Shown here piece by piece: positions 16,094-25,804 of a stretch of 64,000 bases of DNA. This stretch comes from VAZQ01 sp963753575 (GTDB lineage: Bacteria > Pseudomonadota > Alphaproteobacteria > Rhizobiales > Xanthobacteraceae). Each line of letters begins with the position of its first letter. Within the stretch, counting starts at the first letter, position 1. A program made the position numbers and the translations under genes. Under the pieces are notes generated by a model, which did no database searches, was not told the origin of the DNA, and saw only the letters and a list, made by a program, of their open reading frames with translations. Where the stretch lies: the NCBI GenBank assembly GCA_963753575.1, contig CAVWCR010000003.1:2542001-2606000 (forward strand), in the 5' to 3' direction.

Positions 16094-17404
16094 TCACCCC
16101 TTCGCGATCGCGATCTCCAGCGGAAACTGGTCGACCACCTCGTGGCCCTCATTGGTCACGATGAAGGTGTGGCCGAGGAAGATGCCGAAGGTGCCGTCGG
16201 GCGTGATCGGGTTGGGCTCCGCCATGATGATCATGCCGGGCTTAAGGATCATGTCGATCGCCTCGCCTTTCACATGCTCGGCGCTGATATGCGGGTTGTC
16301 GGTGACGAGGTCGATGCCGTGGCATTGCGTCGGCCGCGACTGCACGCCCTTGTCGCGGAAGAACTTTGAAGCCGTGCGCATGTTCTCGGTCGGCTTGCCA
16401 GGCGCGATCTCGGCGATGATGCGCTTGTAGCCGGGCAGCGTGATCTCCTCCCAGAACTTGCGCACCATCTCGGTCGGCTGGCCGAGGCAGATCGGCGAGC
16501 CAACCTGCGCCGAGTAGCCGCGATATCCGGCGGCAAGCTCCATGTTGATGATGTCGCCGGTCTTGAGCACACGCGCGGAGGGGCGCGGATTGCCGAAGAT
16601 CATCGCCGGGTTGTCCATCGGGGTCGAGCCGATGATCAGAAAATCGATGTCGCCGCCGCCTTCGAGGATGGCGGCGCCCGCAGCCGCGCGCAGTTCGTAT
16701 TCCTTCACGCCGGGCCTGGCTCTTGCAACCATCGCCTCCATGGCGTCCTGGCAAAGCTTGCCCGCCTTGCGGACGCAATCGAGTTCCTCCTCACTGTGGA
16801 TGACGAGCAGGTCGTGCAGGAAGCCCTTGGTGAAGACGAACTCGGCGTCGGGCAGGTTGTGGCGCAGGACGTTGTACTGATTGACCGGCAGGTAGTCCTC
16901 GTGCCGCGGGTCGATCTCCATCAATCCAATACGGCCGCGCTCGAGCTTCAATTCGCGCAGCCGCTCGACCATGATGTCGGCATAGCGGCCGCTGCGGCTG
17001 TGGCGTACATCCGTGACCGCGACTGCGACCTGCCGGCGCACCGCCTCCGCGTGCGTGCCGCCCATTGAATAGATCATGGTCGGCTCGCCGTCGAGCGGCA
17101 CCAAAACGTAGCAACAGAGCGCGTGCCATTCCCAATGACCGGTGAGCCACAGCATGCCGCCGCCGAAGCTCCAGTGGCTGGGGCCGCCCGGCACGACGAT
17201 GGCGTCGAGCTTGTGCTCGCGCATCTTGTCGCGCAGCGCGGCGTAGCGGCGCGCGTATTCCTGTTTGGAGAATTGCTCGTAGACCGCGTCGCGGTAGTAC
17301 GGCGTCTCGCGCATGTTGGCAAACGGCAGCGCCTGATCGAGCTTGCTGCGGACCACTTCCCACGGCTGCGGGCCGATGCGGGGCGGCTGGATGTTGACGT
17401 TCAT
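16094..17404 (-). CDS. M24 family metallopeptidase (Xaa-Pro peptidase-like)
   Basis: The 436-residue protein has an N-terminal creatinase-like domain and a C-terminal pita-bread M24 domain. Recognisable parts are YAALRDKMREHKLDAIVVPGG near residue 50, the segment VKEYELRAAAGAAILEGGGD and the C-terminal PGMIIMAEPNPITPDG and VVDQFPLE. At the usual metal positions I see GDIINMELAAGY, where many peptidases have two Asp, so metal binding may be altered. ATG 17404 fits homologue starts; the longer frame to 17446 overlaps a palindromic repeat. Substrate unknown; such genes often sit beside amino-acid or amide transporters, here an NMT1-type ABC system. Confidence 0.85.
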   Translation of the reverse strand: MNVNIQPPRIGPQPWEVVRSKLDQALPFANMRETPYYRDAVYEQFSKQEYARRYAALRDKMREHKLDAIVVPGGPSHWSFGGGMLWLTGHWEWHALCCYVLVPLDGEPTMIYSMGGTHAEAVRRQVAVAVTDVRHSRSGRYADIMVERLRELKLERGRIGLMEIDPRHEDYLPVNQYNVLRHNLPDAEFVFTKGFLHDLLVIHSEEELDCVRKAGKLCQDAMEAMVARARPGVKEYELRAAAGAAILEGGGDIDFLIIGSTPMDNPAMIFGNPRPSARVLKTGDIINMELAAGYRGYSAQVGSPICLGQPTEMVRKFWEEITLPGYKRIIAEIAPGKPTENMRTASKFFRDKGVQSRPTQCHGIDLVTDNPHISAEHVKGEAIDMILKPGMIIMAEPNPITPDGTFGIFLGHTFIVTNEGHEVVDQFPLEIAIAKG

Positions 17405-17430
17405 ACTGGGACCCTCACGTTCACATTCGG

Positions 17431-17540
17431 TGTCGCCCCCGCGCAAGCGGGGGCCTAGTATTCCAGGGCGCTATTTGCATAACTCGGAGTTCTGTTCACT
17501 TGGTCCGTGTTTACTAGGTCCCCGCTTTCGCGGGGACGAC
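17431..17540. repeat. 110-bp inverted-repeat element (MITE/REP-like)
   Basis: Two imperfect 28-30 bp arms, GTCGCCCCCGCGCAAGCGG and onward to CCTAGTA at 17431-17461, and the matching TTACTAGGTCCCCGCTTTCG at 17511-17540, flank about 50 bp of AT-richer sequence. The arms end in CTAGTA/TACTAG. Related CGTCCCCGCG elements are, as I recall, widespread in Bradyrhizobium-type genomes; a degenerate relative lies at 31744. Confidence 0.75.
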
Positions 17541-17564
17541 AAGGTGCGATGCTTTCGCAGTCCC

Positions 17565-18602
17565 TTACAGCTTGCACTCACCGATCGTCACCGGCCCGCC
17601 GGCGGCATCGACTGCCTCCTTGGCGAGCGCGAGGTTCGCGACCTTCTCGACCGACGGCTTCTTGTCCTTGGGCACATCACCGTTCGCGACGCTGTTGTCG
17701 ATCGACCATTGCGTTCGGGCGGGATCAAAGCCGCCGTTGACCGACCAGACGCAGTTCTTGGTCAGCACATCGAGTGCATATTCGACCGCTTCGGCCGGCT
17801 TCTGGGTCGCCTTGGTGATGATCGGCAGCACCTTGGCCTTGTCGCGGTAGGCGGTGCGGTTGGCCTCGATCATCGCGGCGGCGGTGTCGCGCAAGAGCGC
17901 CCGGTCGCGCTTGATCCAATCGAGCGAAGCACCGTAGGCGTTGTACATGTAGTGGGGCATCAGGTCGACCAGCTGAACCAGGAGATTAAGCGTGGGTTTG
18001 CGCTTCTTCGCCAGGAACACGTCTTCGGGATGCAGCGCCACCCCGTCGATCTGCCCGGCGACCAGCCCTGGCAACCGCCCGGCGGTCGGGGCCGAGATGA
18101 ACTGCACGTCATTGACCGTGAGACCGGCGGTCTTGAGCACCTCGCGGCCCATGCGCCAATTGAAGCCGCCGACGCCGCCGCCGGTCGCGGAAAGCCGCTT
18201 GCCCTTGAGGTCCTTGGCGGTCTTCACGTCGGGCGACACCATGTAGGCCTGCGGCATGCGCGGCGCGAGTCCCCAGAACTGCTGCACCTTCATGCCGTTG
18301 CCGATCGCGACGTCGCTCACGCTGATGATGGCGGAGCCCTGCACGGCGGCGGCGTTCGCGGTCGCGGACTGGCCGCCTTCGAACTGGATGATTTTGACGT
18401 CGATGCAGCGCTTGGCGAAGAAGCCGAGCTCCTGGGCGATATAGGGCGCGGTGTGCACGACGTTCGGCGGTGCCACCGCCACGCCGACGTTGATCTTTCG
18501 CATCGTCGCGCACTTGGGCGGGTTCTGGGCGAAAGCATCGCCAGTACCGAGCGTGACGCAGGCGGCGGCAAACGGTAGCAGTATGATCCAGCGTTTCGAC
18601 AT
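17565..18602 (-). CDS. ABC transporter substrate-binding protein, NMT1/taurine-nitrate type
   Basis: The 345-residue protein has a signal peptide (SKRWIILLPFAAACVTLG, site after AFA-Q) and a mature NMT1/SsuA-like fold: PNVVHTAPYIAQELGFFAKR, then FEGGQSATANAAAVQGSA and AKDLKGKRLSATGGGVGG. It is the last gene of a three-gene operon with permease (28 bp gap) and ATPase upstream. The family binds nitrate, sulfonates, pyrimidine precursors or aromatic acids; the ligand is not evident. ATG 18602 is preceded by GGAGGAAACA. Confidence 0.88.
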   Translation of the reverse strand: MSKRWIILLPFAAACVTLGTGDAFAQNPPKCATMRKINVGVAVAPPNVVHTAPYIAQELGFFAKRCIDVKIIQFEGGQSATANAAAVQGSAIISVSDVAIGNGMKVQQFWGLAPRMPQAYMVSPDVKTAKDLKGKRLSATGGGVGGFNWRMGREVLKTAGLTVNDVQFISAPTAGRLPGLVAGQIDGVALHPEDVFLAKKRKPTLNLLVQLVDLMPHYMYNAYGASLDWIKRDRALLRDTAAAMIEANRTAYRDKAKVLPIITKATQKPAEAVEYALDVLTKNCVWSVNGGFDPARTQWSIDNSVANGDVPKDKKPSVEKVANLALAKEAVDAAGGPVTIGECKL

Positions 18603-18630
18603 GGCTTTGTTTCCTCCCTGTGGAGCGCGC

Positions 18631-19497
18631 TTAGTTCTCATCAGAAACATTGGTCCAGGGCGCCACGTATTTCTCGGCGAACCGCAGCAACGCGGTGAGT
18701 GTGACCCCGAGGAGACCGAGCGTGACGATCGGTACGAACATCCGGTTGACCTGATAGGTGGCCGCCGTGCGCGCGATCAGATAGCCGACGCCCGAGAGCG
18801 CGGTGTAGAGATCGGCGAGCACCATCCCGATCAGGCCGCGCCCGAGCGCGAGCCGCAGCCCGGTGACGATGAACGGCAGGGAAGCCGGGATCACGATGTT
18901 CGCCCACAGCTGCCCTTCATTGCAGCGGAAGGCGCGTCCGACTTCGACCAGCTTGGGGTCGACCGCCTTCACGCCCTGATAGGTGTTGATGACCATCGGA
19001 AAGAACGCAAACATGAACAGGATGATCACCTTCGCGCTCTGCTCGTAGCCCGCCCACAGCACGATCAGCGGCACCAGCGCGACTGAGGGGATCGAATAGA
19101 GGAAGGTGATGTAGACGCTGAGCGCGACGTCGAGCACCCAATAACGCGCGAGCAGAAGCCCGATCCCGATCCCGAAGACTACGGCGAGCAAGAAGCCATA
19201 GAGCAGCACCACCAGGCTCGGATAGAGATACGTCCACAGCTCCCCGCTGCGGATCATGTCGGCGGCCGCGGCCGCAACAGCGCTCGGTGAGGTAAACAGA
19301 ACGGGATCGATGTCCGAGACCCGCACGCCGATCTCCCAGATGGCGAGGAAGATGGCAAGAGACGACACGCGGATCGCAAGGTTGAGGATGGTACGGCGCG
19401 TCCGCCGGGCGCCGGCGGCGCGCTCGACGCGCGCCTTGTCGTCAGACAGTGCGCGCTCGGAGTCCGGCAAGGCCCGGGTTTCGTCGATCGTGGTCAC
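18631..19497 (-). CDS. ABC transporter permease (NitT/TauT family)
   Basis: The 288-residue inner-membrane protein has a cytoplasmic basic N-terminus and about six membrane helices starting at ILNLAIRVSSLAIFLAIWEIG. The EAA-type coupling loop is EVGRAFRCNEGQLWANIVIPA and is complete. It overlaps the ATPase gene by 4 bp and precedes the binding-protein gene, so all three form one importer operon. The substrate is unknown. Confidence 0.9.
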   Translation of the reverse strand: MTTIDETRALPDSERALSDDKARVERAAGARRTRRTILNLAIRVSSLAIFLAIWEIGVRVSDIDPVLFTSPSAVAAAAADMIRSGELWTYLYPSLVVLLYGFLLAVVFGIGIGLLLARYWVLDVALSVYITFLYSIPSVALVPLIVLWAGYEQSAKVIILFMFAFFPMVINTYQGVKAVDPKLVEVGRAFRCNEGQLWANIVIPASLPFIVTGLRLALGRGLIGMVLADLYTALSGVGYLIARTAATYQVNRMFVPIVTLGLLGVTLTALLRFAEKYVAPWTNVSDEN

Positions 19498-20303
19498 GCG
19501 ACCTCCCTTGGTGCACTTGCATGGCGCGGCCGCGCCGAGTGCAACTGCCGCCAGATGTGCAGGCGCAGCTCGGCGAAGCGCGGATCGGCCCGGATCACAT
19601 CGACCTCGCGCGGGCGGCCGAACGGCATGTCGAGAACTTCCTTGATGCGGCCGGGCCGCGCCGTCATCACCGCAATGCGGTCACCGAGGATGATCGCCTC
19701 GTCGATCGAATGGGTGATGAACACCATGGTCTTGCGCTCGTCGGGGCGCTCCATCAGCGCCAGCAGCTCCTCCTGCAGAATCTCGCGCGTCTGCGCGTCG
19801 AGCGCGGCGAACGGCTCGTCCATCAGCAGCACGGACGGATTCATCGCCAGCGCGCGCACGAGACCGACACGCTGCTGCATGCCGCCGGAGAGCTGATAGG
19901 GATAGTGCTGCTCGAACCCGGCGAGCCCGACGAGGTTAAGGTAGTGCGCCACCCGCTCCCTGATCTCGGCACGCGCGATGCCTGCGACCTTGAGCCCGAA
20001 GGCAGCGTTGTCGTAGACGGTCTTCCACGGCAGCAGGCCGAAGTGCTGGAACACCATGGCGACGCCGTCGGGCAGCCGGCCGGCAACCGGCTGGCCGTGC
20101 ACGAGGATGCGTCCGTCGCTGAGCTCGATCAGGCCGGCGATGCAGCGCAGCAGCGTGGTCTTGCCGCAGCCCGAAGGGCCGACGACGCACATGATTTCAT
20201 TGCGCTCGACGGTCAGCGCCAGTTGATGGAAGGCGACGACGGCGCCGTCGAGAAAGAGCCTGCTGGCGTTCTCGGCAACGATCGCGGCTGTCGTTTCGGA
20301 CAT
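19494..20303 (-). CDS. ABC transporter ATP-binding protein (NitT/TauT family)
   Basis: The 269-residue nucleotide-binding subunit has Walker A GPSGCGKTTLL, Q-loop VFQHFGLLPW, signature LSGGMQQRVGLVRAL, Walker B VLLMDEPFAALD and H-loop VFITHSIDEA. All catalytic motifs are intact. It is the first gene of the importer operon 20303-17565 and overlaps the permease start by 4 bp. Confidence 0.93.
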   Translation of the reverse strand: MSETTAAIVAENASRLFLDGAVVAFHQLALTVERNEIMCVVGPSGCGKTTLLRCIAGLIELSDGRILVHGQPVAGRLPDGVAMVFQHFGLLPWKTVYDNAAFGLKVAGIARAEIRERVAHYLNLVGLAGFEQHYPYQLSGGMQQRVGLVRALAMNPSVLLMDEPFAALDAQTREILQEELLALMERPDERKTMVFITHSIDEAIILGDRIAVMTARPGRIKEVLDMPFGRPREVDVIRADPRFAELRLHIWRQLHSARPRHASAPREVA

Positions 20304-20480
20304 GCGTTTGCCTCACCCTGCCGGACGCCTTTTGGAGGGCGCAAGCGCCGGCTACCGTTTTGGCGACCCTTCATAGGGGTCAGCCGGCGGAAGTCTCAGG
20401 GAAAATCCCGCGAAACGCAATGCGACATCCGGGCTAATGGCCGCCGCCCGCCCCCGCATATCGTCGATGTCACGCAGCCC

Positions 20481-21935
20481 TCACAAGAAGATCTGGATCG
20501 ATTTTTCCTCGGTGTAGCTCAAGAGCTCCGACAGGCAGCTTTCCTTGCCGACGCCGGAATTCTTGTAGCCGCCGTAGGGCGTGCCCTTGAAGTGGTTGCC
20601 CACGCCGTTGACCCAGACCATGCCGGACTGCACCCGGCGCGCGGCCTTGAGCGCGCGCTTGATGTCGTTGGTCCAGACCGCCGCGGTGAGGCCGTATTCG
20701 ACCGAGTTGGCAAGCTCGATGATGGCGTCCTCGTCGCGCCACGAGAACACCGAGAGCACCGGCCCGAAGATTTCCTCGCGTGCGATCTTCATCTGCGGGT
20801 GCACGTCGCCAAACACCGTCGGCTCGATCCAGAAGCCGCGTTCGAATTCCTTGCCGGGCGGGCGCTTGCCGCCGATCATCAGCTTGGCGCCGTCGTCAAC
20901 GCCCGACTTGATCATCATGTTGACCCGCTCCATGTGGCGCTTGGAGTTCATCGGGCCCATTTGCGACTTCGGATCGCGCGGATCGCCCATCTTGATTTCC
21001 GCGACCTTCTCGGTCACCCGGTCGAGCACTTTCTTGTAGAGCTGCTCGTGCAGCATCAGCCGGCTGGTGGAGCCGCAGGACTGTCCCGACCAGGCGAAGT
21101 TCATGCCCGCAATGGCAGCGTCCGCGACCTTGTCGGGATCGGAATCCGGATAGACGATGAACGGGTTCTTGCCGCCGAGCTCCAGCGTCAGCGCCTTGAT
21201 GCCGCCTTCGGCGGCCGCGCGCTGGATCGCCATGCCGGTCGGGATCGAGCCGGTGAACGAGATGCGCTTCACGCGCGGATGCCGCACGATCGCGTCGCCC
21301 GCCGGCATGCCGTTGCCGGTGACAATGTTCACCGTGCCGGGCGGCATGATCTCCTTGGCGATCTCGCCCAGGATATGGGACGACAGCGAGCTCGTCTCCG
21401 GCGGCTTGATCACCACCGTATTGCCGGCGATCAGCGGGCCGGCGAGCCCGCGCGCCGCAAAGCTCAAGGGATGATTGAACGGCACGATGCGCGCCACCAC
21501 GCCATAGGGCTCGCGCACCGTGATGTGCAGATGCTTGGAGCTCGCCGGAACGGTCTCACCTTTCATCTCGATCGCAAGGCCCGTGTACCATTCAAGCTGC
21601 TCGGCAGCGCCCTCGATGTCGGCCTTCATCTTGGTGATGGTGTTGCCGGTATCGATCACCTCGGTCTGCAGGAGCTCCTCGCCGCGTTCGCGGATGCGCT
21701 TGGCCATCTTTTTGAGATACTTCCCGCGCTCCTTGATATCGAGCGCGGCCCAGGCCGGCTGCGCCCGCTCGGCCGCCGCCACTGCCTTGTTCACGTCGGC
21801 GGCATCACCGGCGACGAACTCGCCGATGCGCTCCTCGTTGGCGGGATTGACCGACTCGAGCCACTTGTTGGCCTCGCCCGCGACCATCTCGCCGCCGATC
21901 AGCATCTGTCCCTTCATCTGGGCGTGTACGTTCAT
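20481..21935 (-). CDS. Aldehyde dehydrogenase family protein
   Basis: The 484-residue NAD(P)-dependent dehydrogenase oxidises an aldehyde to its acid. It carries the cofactor motif FTGSIPTG, catalytic Glu in LELGGKNPFIV, catalytic Cys in WSGQSCGSTSRL and the C-terminal PYGGYKNSGVGKE. Length and motifs are normal. It is divergent from the MetE-like gene across 140 bp and lies downstream of no obvious partner, so the natural aldehyde cannot be named. Cys followed by GS is a little unusual against the common CTA. Confidence 0.92.
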   Translation of the reverse strand: MNVHAQMKGQMLIGGEMVAGEANKWLESVNPANEERIGEFVAGDAADVNKAVAAAERAQPAWAALDIKERGKYLKKMAKRIRERGEELLQTEVIDTGNTITKMKADIEGAAEQLEWYTGLAIEMKGETVPASSKHLHITVREPYGVVARIVPFNHPLSFAARGLAGPLIAGNTVVIKPPETSSLSSHILGEIAKEIMPPGTVNIVTGNGMPAGDAIVRHPRVKRISFTGSIPTGMAIQRAAAEGGIKALTLELGGKNPFIVYPDSDPDKVADAAIAGMNFAWSGQSCGSTSRLMLHEQLYKKVLDRVTEKVAEIKMGDPRDPKSQMGPMNSKRHMERVNMMIKSGVDDGAKLMIGGKRPPGKEFERGFWIEPTVFGDVHPQMKIAREEIFGPVLSVFSWRDEDAIIELANSVEYGLTAAVWTNDIKRALKAARRVQSGMVWVNGVGNHFKGTPYGGYKNSGVGKESCLSELLSYTEEKSIQIFL

Positions 21936-22075
21936 GACAATCCTCCCGGGTATGGGCCGCGGCCCGCAGCAATTGGCGGGCCGGACGCTGTCAGGCCCAA
22001 TCTCTATCGGGGATGCGGGGGCTGGACAAACCGGCCGCCTCTGACGTTAGTGGCCCACCAGATGAGGACACGCGC

Positions 22076-23185
22076 ATGAACCCCCCATTCCGGGCCGAAC
22101 ATATCGGCAGCCTGCTGCGACCACCTGCCCTTCTGCATGCGCGCAACGAATTCGCCGCCGGCATCATCGACCGGCAGCGTCTCGCCGCCGCCGAGAACGA
22201 GGCCATCCGCGCGGTGGTCAAGTTGCAGGAGGAGGTCGGGCTCAAGGTCGTGACCGACGGCGAGTTCCGGCGCAGTACCTATTCGGACTCGTTCACCACC
22301 TCGGGCATCTCGGGCGTGTCGATCGAGCTGACCGAGGACACCGGCTTCGTAAGCTCGACCACTCACGGGCACCGGATGGCGCGGCGCATCCCCAAGGTCG
22401 TCGACCGCATCCGATGGAAAGGCCCGCAGAACGCCGCCGACTTCCGTTTCCTCAAGTCGCTGACCGACCGTACGCCCAAGATCACGCTGCCGGGGCCTTG
22501 CTACATCCACTATCGCGCCGGCCGCGCCAATATCAGCCGCGACGCCTATCCCGACCTCGACGCCTTCTGGTCCGACCTCGCCGCCGCCTATGTGGAGGAG
22601 ATGCGCTCGCTCGCGCAGGCGGGCTGCACCTATCTGCAGATCGACGAGACTTCGCTGGTCAAGCTTGGCGATCCGCGCGTACGTGCGCTGCTCAAGGAGC
22701 GCGGCGAGAACTGGCGCGATCTGCTCAAGACCTACATCGACGCCGTCAACGCGGTGGCGGCCGGCGCGCCGGAAGGCATGTCGCTCGGCGTGCACATCTG
22801 CCGCAGCCAGGATCCGACCTGGCAGGCCGACGTCGGCTATGACCCGATCGCCGAGCCGCTGTTCAACGACATGAAGGTCGACATCTATTTCCTCGAATAC
22901 GACAACGTGCGCGCCGGCTCGTTCGAGCCGTTGCGCGCGGTGCCGCCCGGCAAGGTCGTGGTGCTGGGCCTGGTCGCTTCCAAGGTGCCGGAGCTTGAGA
23001 GCGCCGACACGCTCAAGCGGCGCATCGAGGAGGCGAGCCGCTACATCAAGCTCGAACAGCTCGCGCTCAGCCCGCAATGCGGGTTTTCGACCAGTCCATC
23101 CGAGCATATCGGCGTCAGCGAAGAGATGGAGCGCGCCAAGCTCGCGCGCATCGTCGAGGTCGCCCGCGAGGTCTGGGGCGACTAG
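22076..23185 (+). CDS. Cobalamin-independent methionine synthase C-terminal-like protein
   Basis: The 369-residue protein matches the stand-alone catalytic TIM-barrel half of MetE (YxjG/EpoA type). It has FRAEHIGSLLRPPALL at the start, VVTDGEFRRSTY, LQIDETSLVKLGD, GVHICRSQDP with the zinc-ligand His and Cys, and NPQCGFST-like SPQCGFSTSP with the last Cys ligand. Proteins of this class transfer methyl groups to or from thiols, or act on lignin- and vitamin-derived substrates; whether it makes methionine is uncertain since the N-terminal half is absent. ATG 22076 fits the family start. Confidence 0.88.
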   Translation: MNPPFRAEHIGSLLRPPALLHARNEFAAGIIDRQRLAAAENEAIRAVVKLQEEVGLKVVTDGEFRRSTYSDSFTTSGISGVSIELTEDTGFVSSTTHGHRMARRIPKVVDRIRWKGPQNAADFRFLKSLTDRTPKITLPGPCYIHYRAGRANISRDAYPDLDAFWSDLAAAYVEEMRSLAQAGCTYLQIDETSLVKLGDPRVRALLKERGENWRDLLKTYIDAVNAVAAGAPEGMSLGVHICRSQDPTWQADVGYDPIAEPLFNDMKVDIYFLEYDNVRAGSFEPLRAVPPGKVVVLGLVASKVPELESADTLKRRIEEASRYIKLEQLALSPQCGFSTSPSEHIGVSEEMERAKLARIVEVAREVWGD

Positions 23186-23310
23186 GCGCGGCAAAGCCCG
23201 GTCTGGCGTTGTTATAGGTTAAGACCACCCGGCTAATCGACAACGCCGGTCGCGAAATCAGACCGAGCATGGCATAGTCGGAGAACATGGCGCCAACTGA
23301 GGAAAGGCCG

Positions 23311-24393
23311 ATGACGAAGCGCGTCGCGCTGATAACCGGCGCTACCGGGCAAGACGGCGCCTATCTGGCGGAATTCCTGCTCGGCAAAGGATATGAGGTG
23401 CATGGCATCAAGCGCCGCTCATCGTCTTTCAATACGGGCCGGATTGATCATCTTTATCAGGACCCGCACGATGCCGGTCTCCGCTTTGTCCTGCACTACG
23501 GCGACATGACGGACGCAACAAACCTGATCCGCATTGTCCAGGACACGCAGCCAGACGAAATCTACAATCTCGCAGCTCAGAGCCATGTGCAGGTGTCATT
23601 CGAGACCCCGGAATACACCGCGAATACCGATGGTCTCGGTACTTTGCGGATCCTGGAGGCCATCCGAATTCTCAGGCTGGAGAAGCGAGTGCGCTTTTAT
23701 CAAGCTTCGACATCCGAGCTGTTCGGAATCGCCCAGGAATTTCCCCAGCGCGAAACCACGCCCTTCCGCCCGCGCTCACCCTACGCGGCCGCCAAGCTCT
23801 ATGCCTATTGGACTACGGTGAACTACCGCGAAGCCTACGGCTTTCATGCGTCGAACGGAATTCTTTTCAACCACGAAGGTCCAACGCGCGGAGAGACTTT
23901 CGTCAGCCGCAAGATCACGCGTGCCGTCGCCGCGATCAAGCTCGGACTGCAACAGACGCTCTTTCTCGGCAACCTGGACGCCATACGCGATTGGGGCCAT
24001 GCGCGCGATTTCGTCGAAGGCATGTGGCAGATTCTCCAGCAGCCCAGCCCTGATGATTATGTGCTCGCCACCGGCGAGAGCCATTCGGTGCGGGAATTCG
24101 TCGAATTGGCTTTTGCGCAGGTTGACATCAAAATTGCGTGGCGGGGAAAAGGAGTTGACGAGGAAGGCGTTGATGCCGCAACCGGTCGCGTGCTGACCAG
24201 GATCGATCAACGCTATTTCCGTCCCACCGAGGTCTACCGACTGGTCGGCGATCCGTCGAAAGCCAGATCGAAACTTGGCTGGCAGCACAGAGTCTCCTTC
24301 GAGCAACTCGTCACCGAAATGGTGGCTGCCGATCTTGAAACCGTTGCGCATGAGAGATCGCGTGTCCGCACCGATGCAAAGTATGACGATTGA
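23311..24393 (+). CDS. gmd: GDP-mannose 4,6-dehydratase
   Basis: The 360-residue extended SDR converts GDP-D-mannose to GDP-4-keto-6-deoxy-mannose. It has the NADP motif ALITGATGQDGAYLAEFLL, the family stretch HGIKRRSSSFNTGRIDHLY, active-site STSELFG, the YxxxK pair in SPYAAAKLYAYW and NHEGPTRGETFVSRK. Start ATG 23311 gives the usual TKRVALITG; 24 bp upstream another ATG is in frame. It overlaps the fcl gene, which completes GDP-L-fucose synthesis. No glycosyltransferase for fucose is adjacent. Confidence 0.96.
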   Translation: MTKRVALITGATGQDGAYLAEFLLGKGYEVHGIKRRSSSFNTGRIDHLYQDPHDAGLRFVLHYGDMTDATNLIRIVQDTQPDEIYNLAAQSHVQVSFETPEYTANTDGLGTLRILEAIRILRLEKRVRFYQASTSELFGIAQEFPQRETTPFRPRSPYAAAKLYAYWTTVNYREAYGFHASNGILFNHEGPTRGETFVSRKITRAVAAIKLGLQQTLFLGNLDAIRDWGHARDFVEGMWQILQQPSPDDYVLATGESHSVREFVELAFAQVDIKIAWRGKGVDEEGVDAATGRVLTRIDQRYFRPTEVYRLVGDPSKARSKLGWQHRVSFEQLVTEMVAADLETVAHERSRVRTDAKYDD

Positions 24394-25348
24394 CGATTCC
24401 GCTGCCGCCTTCGACCTCAAGGGAAAGCGGGTATTCGTCGCGGGCCACAAGGGCATGGCTGGCTCCGCCATTGTCCGGCGGCTCCGCCAGGAGCCATGCG
24501 AGCTCCTGGTCGTGGAGCGCAGCGCGCTCGATCTGACCCAGCAAGGCCAGGTCCAGGCCTATCTGTCAGCGGCGCGGCCCGACGTCCTGATCATGGCCGC
24601 CGGCCGCGTCGGCGGCATCCTGGCGAACGACAGCTTGCCGGCAAGCTTTCTGGCGGAGAATCTCGCGATGGCGCTCAATTGCATCGAGGCGAGCCACCTG
24701 GCGGGCGTGAAGAAACTGATCTATCTCGGGTCGACATGCGTTTACCCGAGGCTCGCGCGACAACCCATCAGCGAGGATCAGCTGCTGACCGGCGAGCTCG
24801 AGCCCACCAACCAATGGTACGCCGTTGCGAAAATCGCCGGCGTCAAGCTATGCGAAGCATACCGGCGTCAGTACGGCGATGATTTCATATCGGTGATGCC
24901 CACCAATCTCTACGGGCCCGGCGACAATTATCATCCCGAGCACAGCCACGTCGTTGCCGCGCTGATCAGACGCTTTCACGAGGCCAAGATCGCGAACGCG
25001 CCTCAAGTCGTGGTCTGGGGCACCGGTACGCCCCGACGTGAGTTTCTTTATGTTGACGATTTCGCCGACGCCTGCGTGTTCATTCTCAAGAATTATTCGG
25101 ATTCCCAATTCATCAATATCGGGTTTGGCGAGGACATCACGATTGCGGATTTCGCCCAGGCGGCCGCCGAGGTCGTCGGCTATCGCGGCAAGATCGTTTT
25201 CGATCGCTCGAAGCCAGACGGAACGCCGCGCAAGCTGGTGGATACGTCACGTCTCACCGCCATGGGCTGGCGAGCAAGCGTTTCCCTGCGAGAGGGGCTC
25301 GGCAGGGCCTACGCCGATTTCCTGTCGAACGTCGCGCGCGAAAAATGA
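24383..25348 (+). CDS. fcl: GDP-L-fucose synthase
   Basis: The 321-residue enzyme epimerises and reduces GDP-4-keto-6-deoxy-mannose to GDP-L-fucose. It shows FVAGHKGMAGSAIVRRL, the LGSTCVYPRLARQPI catalytic Ser/Cys region, the YxxxK pair in NQWYAVAKIAG, and NLYGPGDNYHPEHSHVVAALIRRFHEA. The frame overlaps the end of gmd; either ATG 24374 or 24383 may start it, and the overlap suggests translational coupling. The product would feed a fucosylated surface polysaccharide made elsewhere. Confidence 0.94.
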   Translation: MTIDDSAAAFDLKGKRVFVAGHKGMAGSAIVRRLRQEPCELLVVERSALDLTQQGQVQAYLSAARPDVLIMAAGRVGGILANDSLPASFLAENLAMALNCIEASHLAGVKKLIYLGSTCVYPRLARQPISEDQLLTGELEPTNQWYAVAKIAGVKLCEAYRRQYGDDFISVMPTNLYGPGDNYHPEHSHVVAALIRRFHEAKIANAPQVVVWGTGTPRREFLYVDDFADACVFILKNYSDSQFINIGFGEDITIADFAQAAAEVVGYRGKIVFDRSKPDGTPRKLVDTSRLTAMGWRASVSLREGLGRAYADFLSNVAREK

Positions 25349-25390
25349 ACCGATGCCCGCGCGCGTGCGAGGGCGCAGAATTACGACACT

Positions 25391-25804
25391 CTAAGGAGCG
25401 CGCTTCGCCAGCAGGTCGCGGATCTCGGTGAGGAGCTTGACGTCGGCCGGCGTCTCCGGGGGCTTCGCCTCTTCCTGCTTCTGCAGCTTCACCATCGCCC
25501 GGATGACGAGGAACAGCACGAACGCGACGAGCAGGAAGTTGAGCGTCACAGTCAGGAACTGGCCATAGCCAAGGACCGCGCCCTGCTTCCTGGCGTCCAC
25601 GTAGGCGGCCGCGGTGACTTTGCTGGAAAGCGGAACGAAATAGTTCGAGAAGTCGAGGCCGCCGGTGATCGCGCCGATGATCGGCATGATGATGTCGCCG
25701 ACTAATGACGCCACAATCGCCCCGAATGCGGCGCCGATGATCACGCCGACCGCAAGGTCGACGACGTTGCCGCGCAACGCAAATTTCTTGAATTCCGCCA
25801 ACAT
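25391..25804 (-). CDS. mscL: Large-conductance mechanosensitive channel
   Basis: The 137-residue protein is a typical MscL pentamer subunit that releases solutes on hypo-osmotic shock. It starts with EFKKFALRGNVVDLAVGVIIG, the amphipathic N-helix and pore-lining TM1, and has TM2 in FLTVTLNFLLVAFVLFLVIRAM followed by the conserved charged end RDLLAKR. Length and topology are standard. It is convergent with fcl (42 bp apart). Confidence 0.96.
   Translation of the reverse strand: MLAEFKKFALRGNVVDLAVGVIIGAAFGAIVASLVGDIIMPIIGAITGGLDFSNYFVPLSSKVTAAAYVDARKQGAVLGYGQFLTVTLNFLLVAFVLFLVIRAMVKLQKQEEAKPPETPADVKLLTEIRDLLAKRAP

Noticed and set aside
19449..22079. 876-codon plus-strand frame
   Set aside because: It is antisense to the ATPase and aldehyde dehydrogenase genes, rich in His/Arg/Asp as expected for a high-GC shadow, with no motif.
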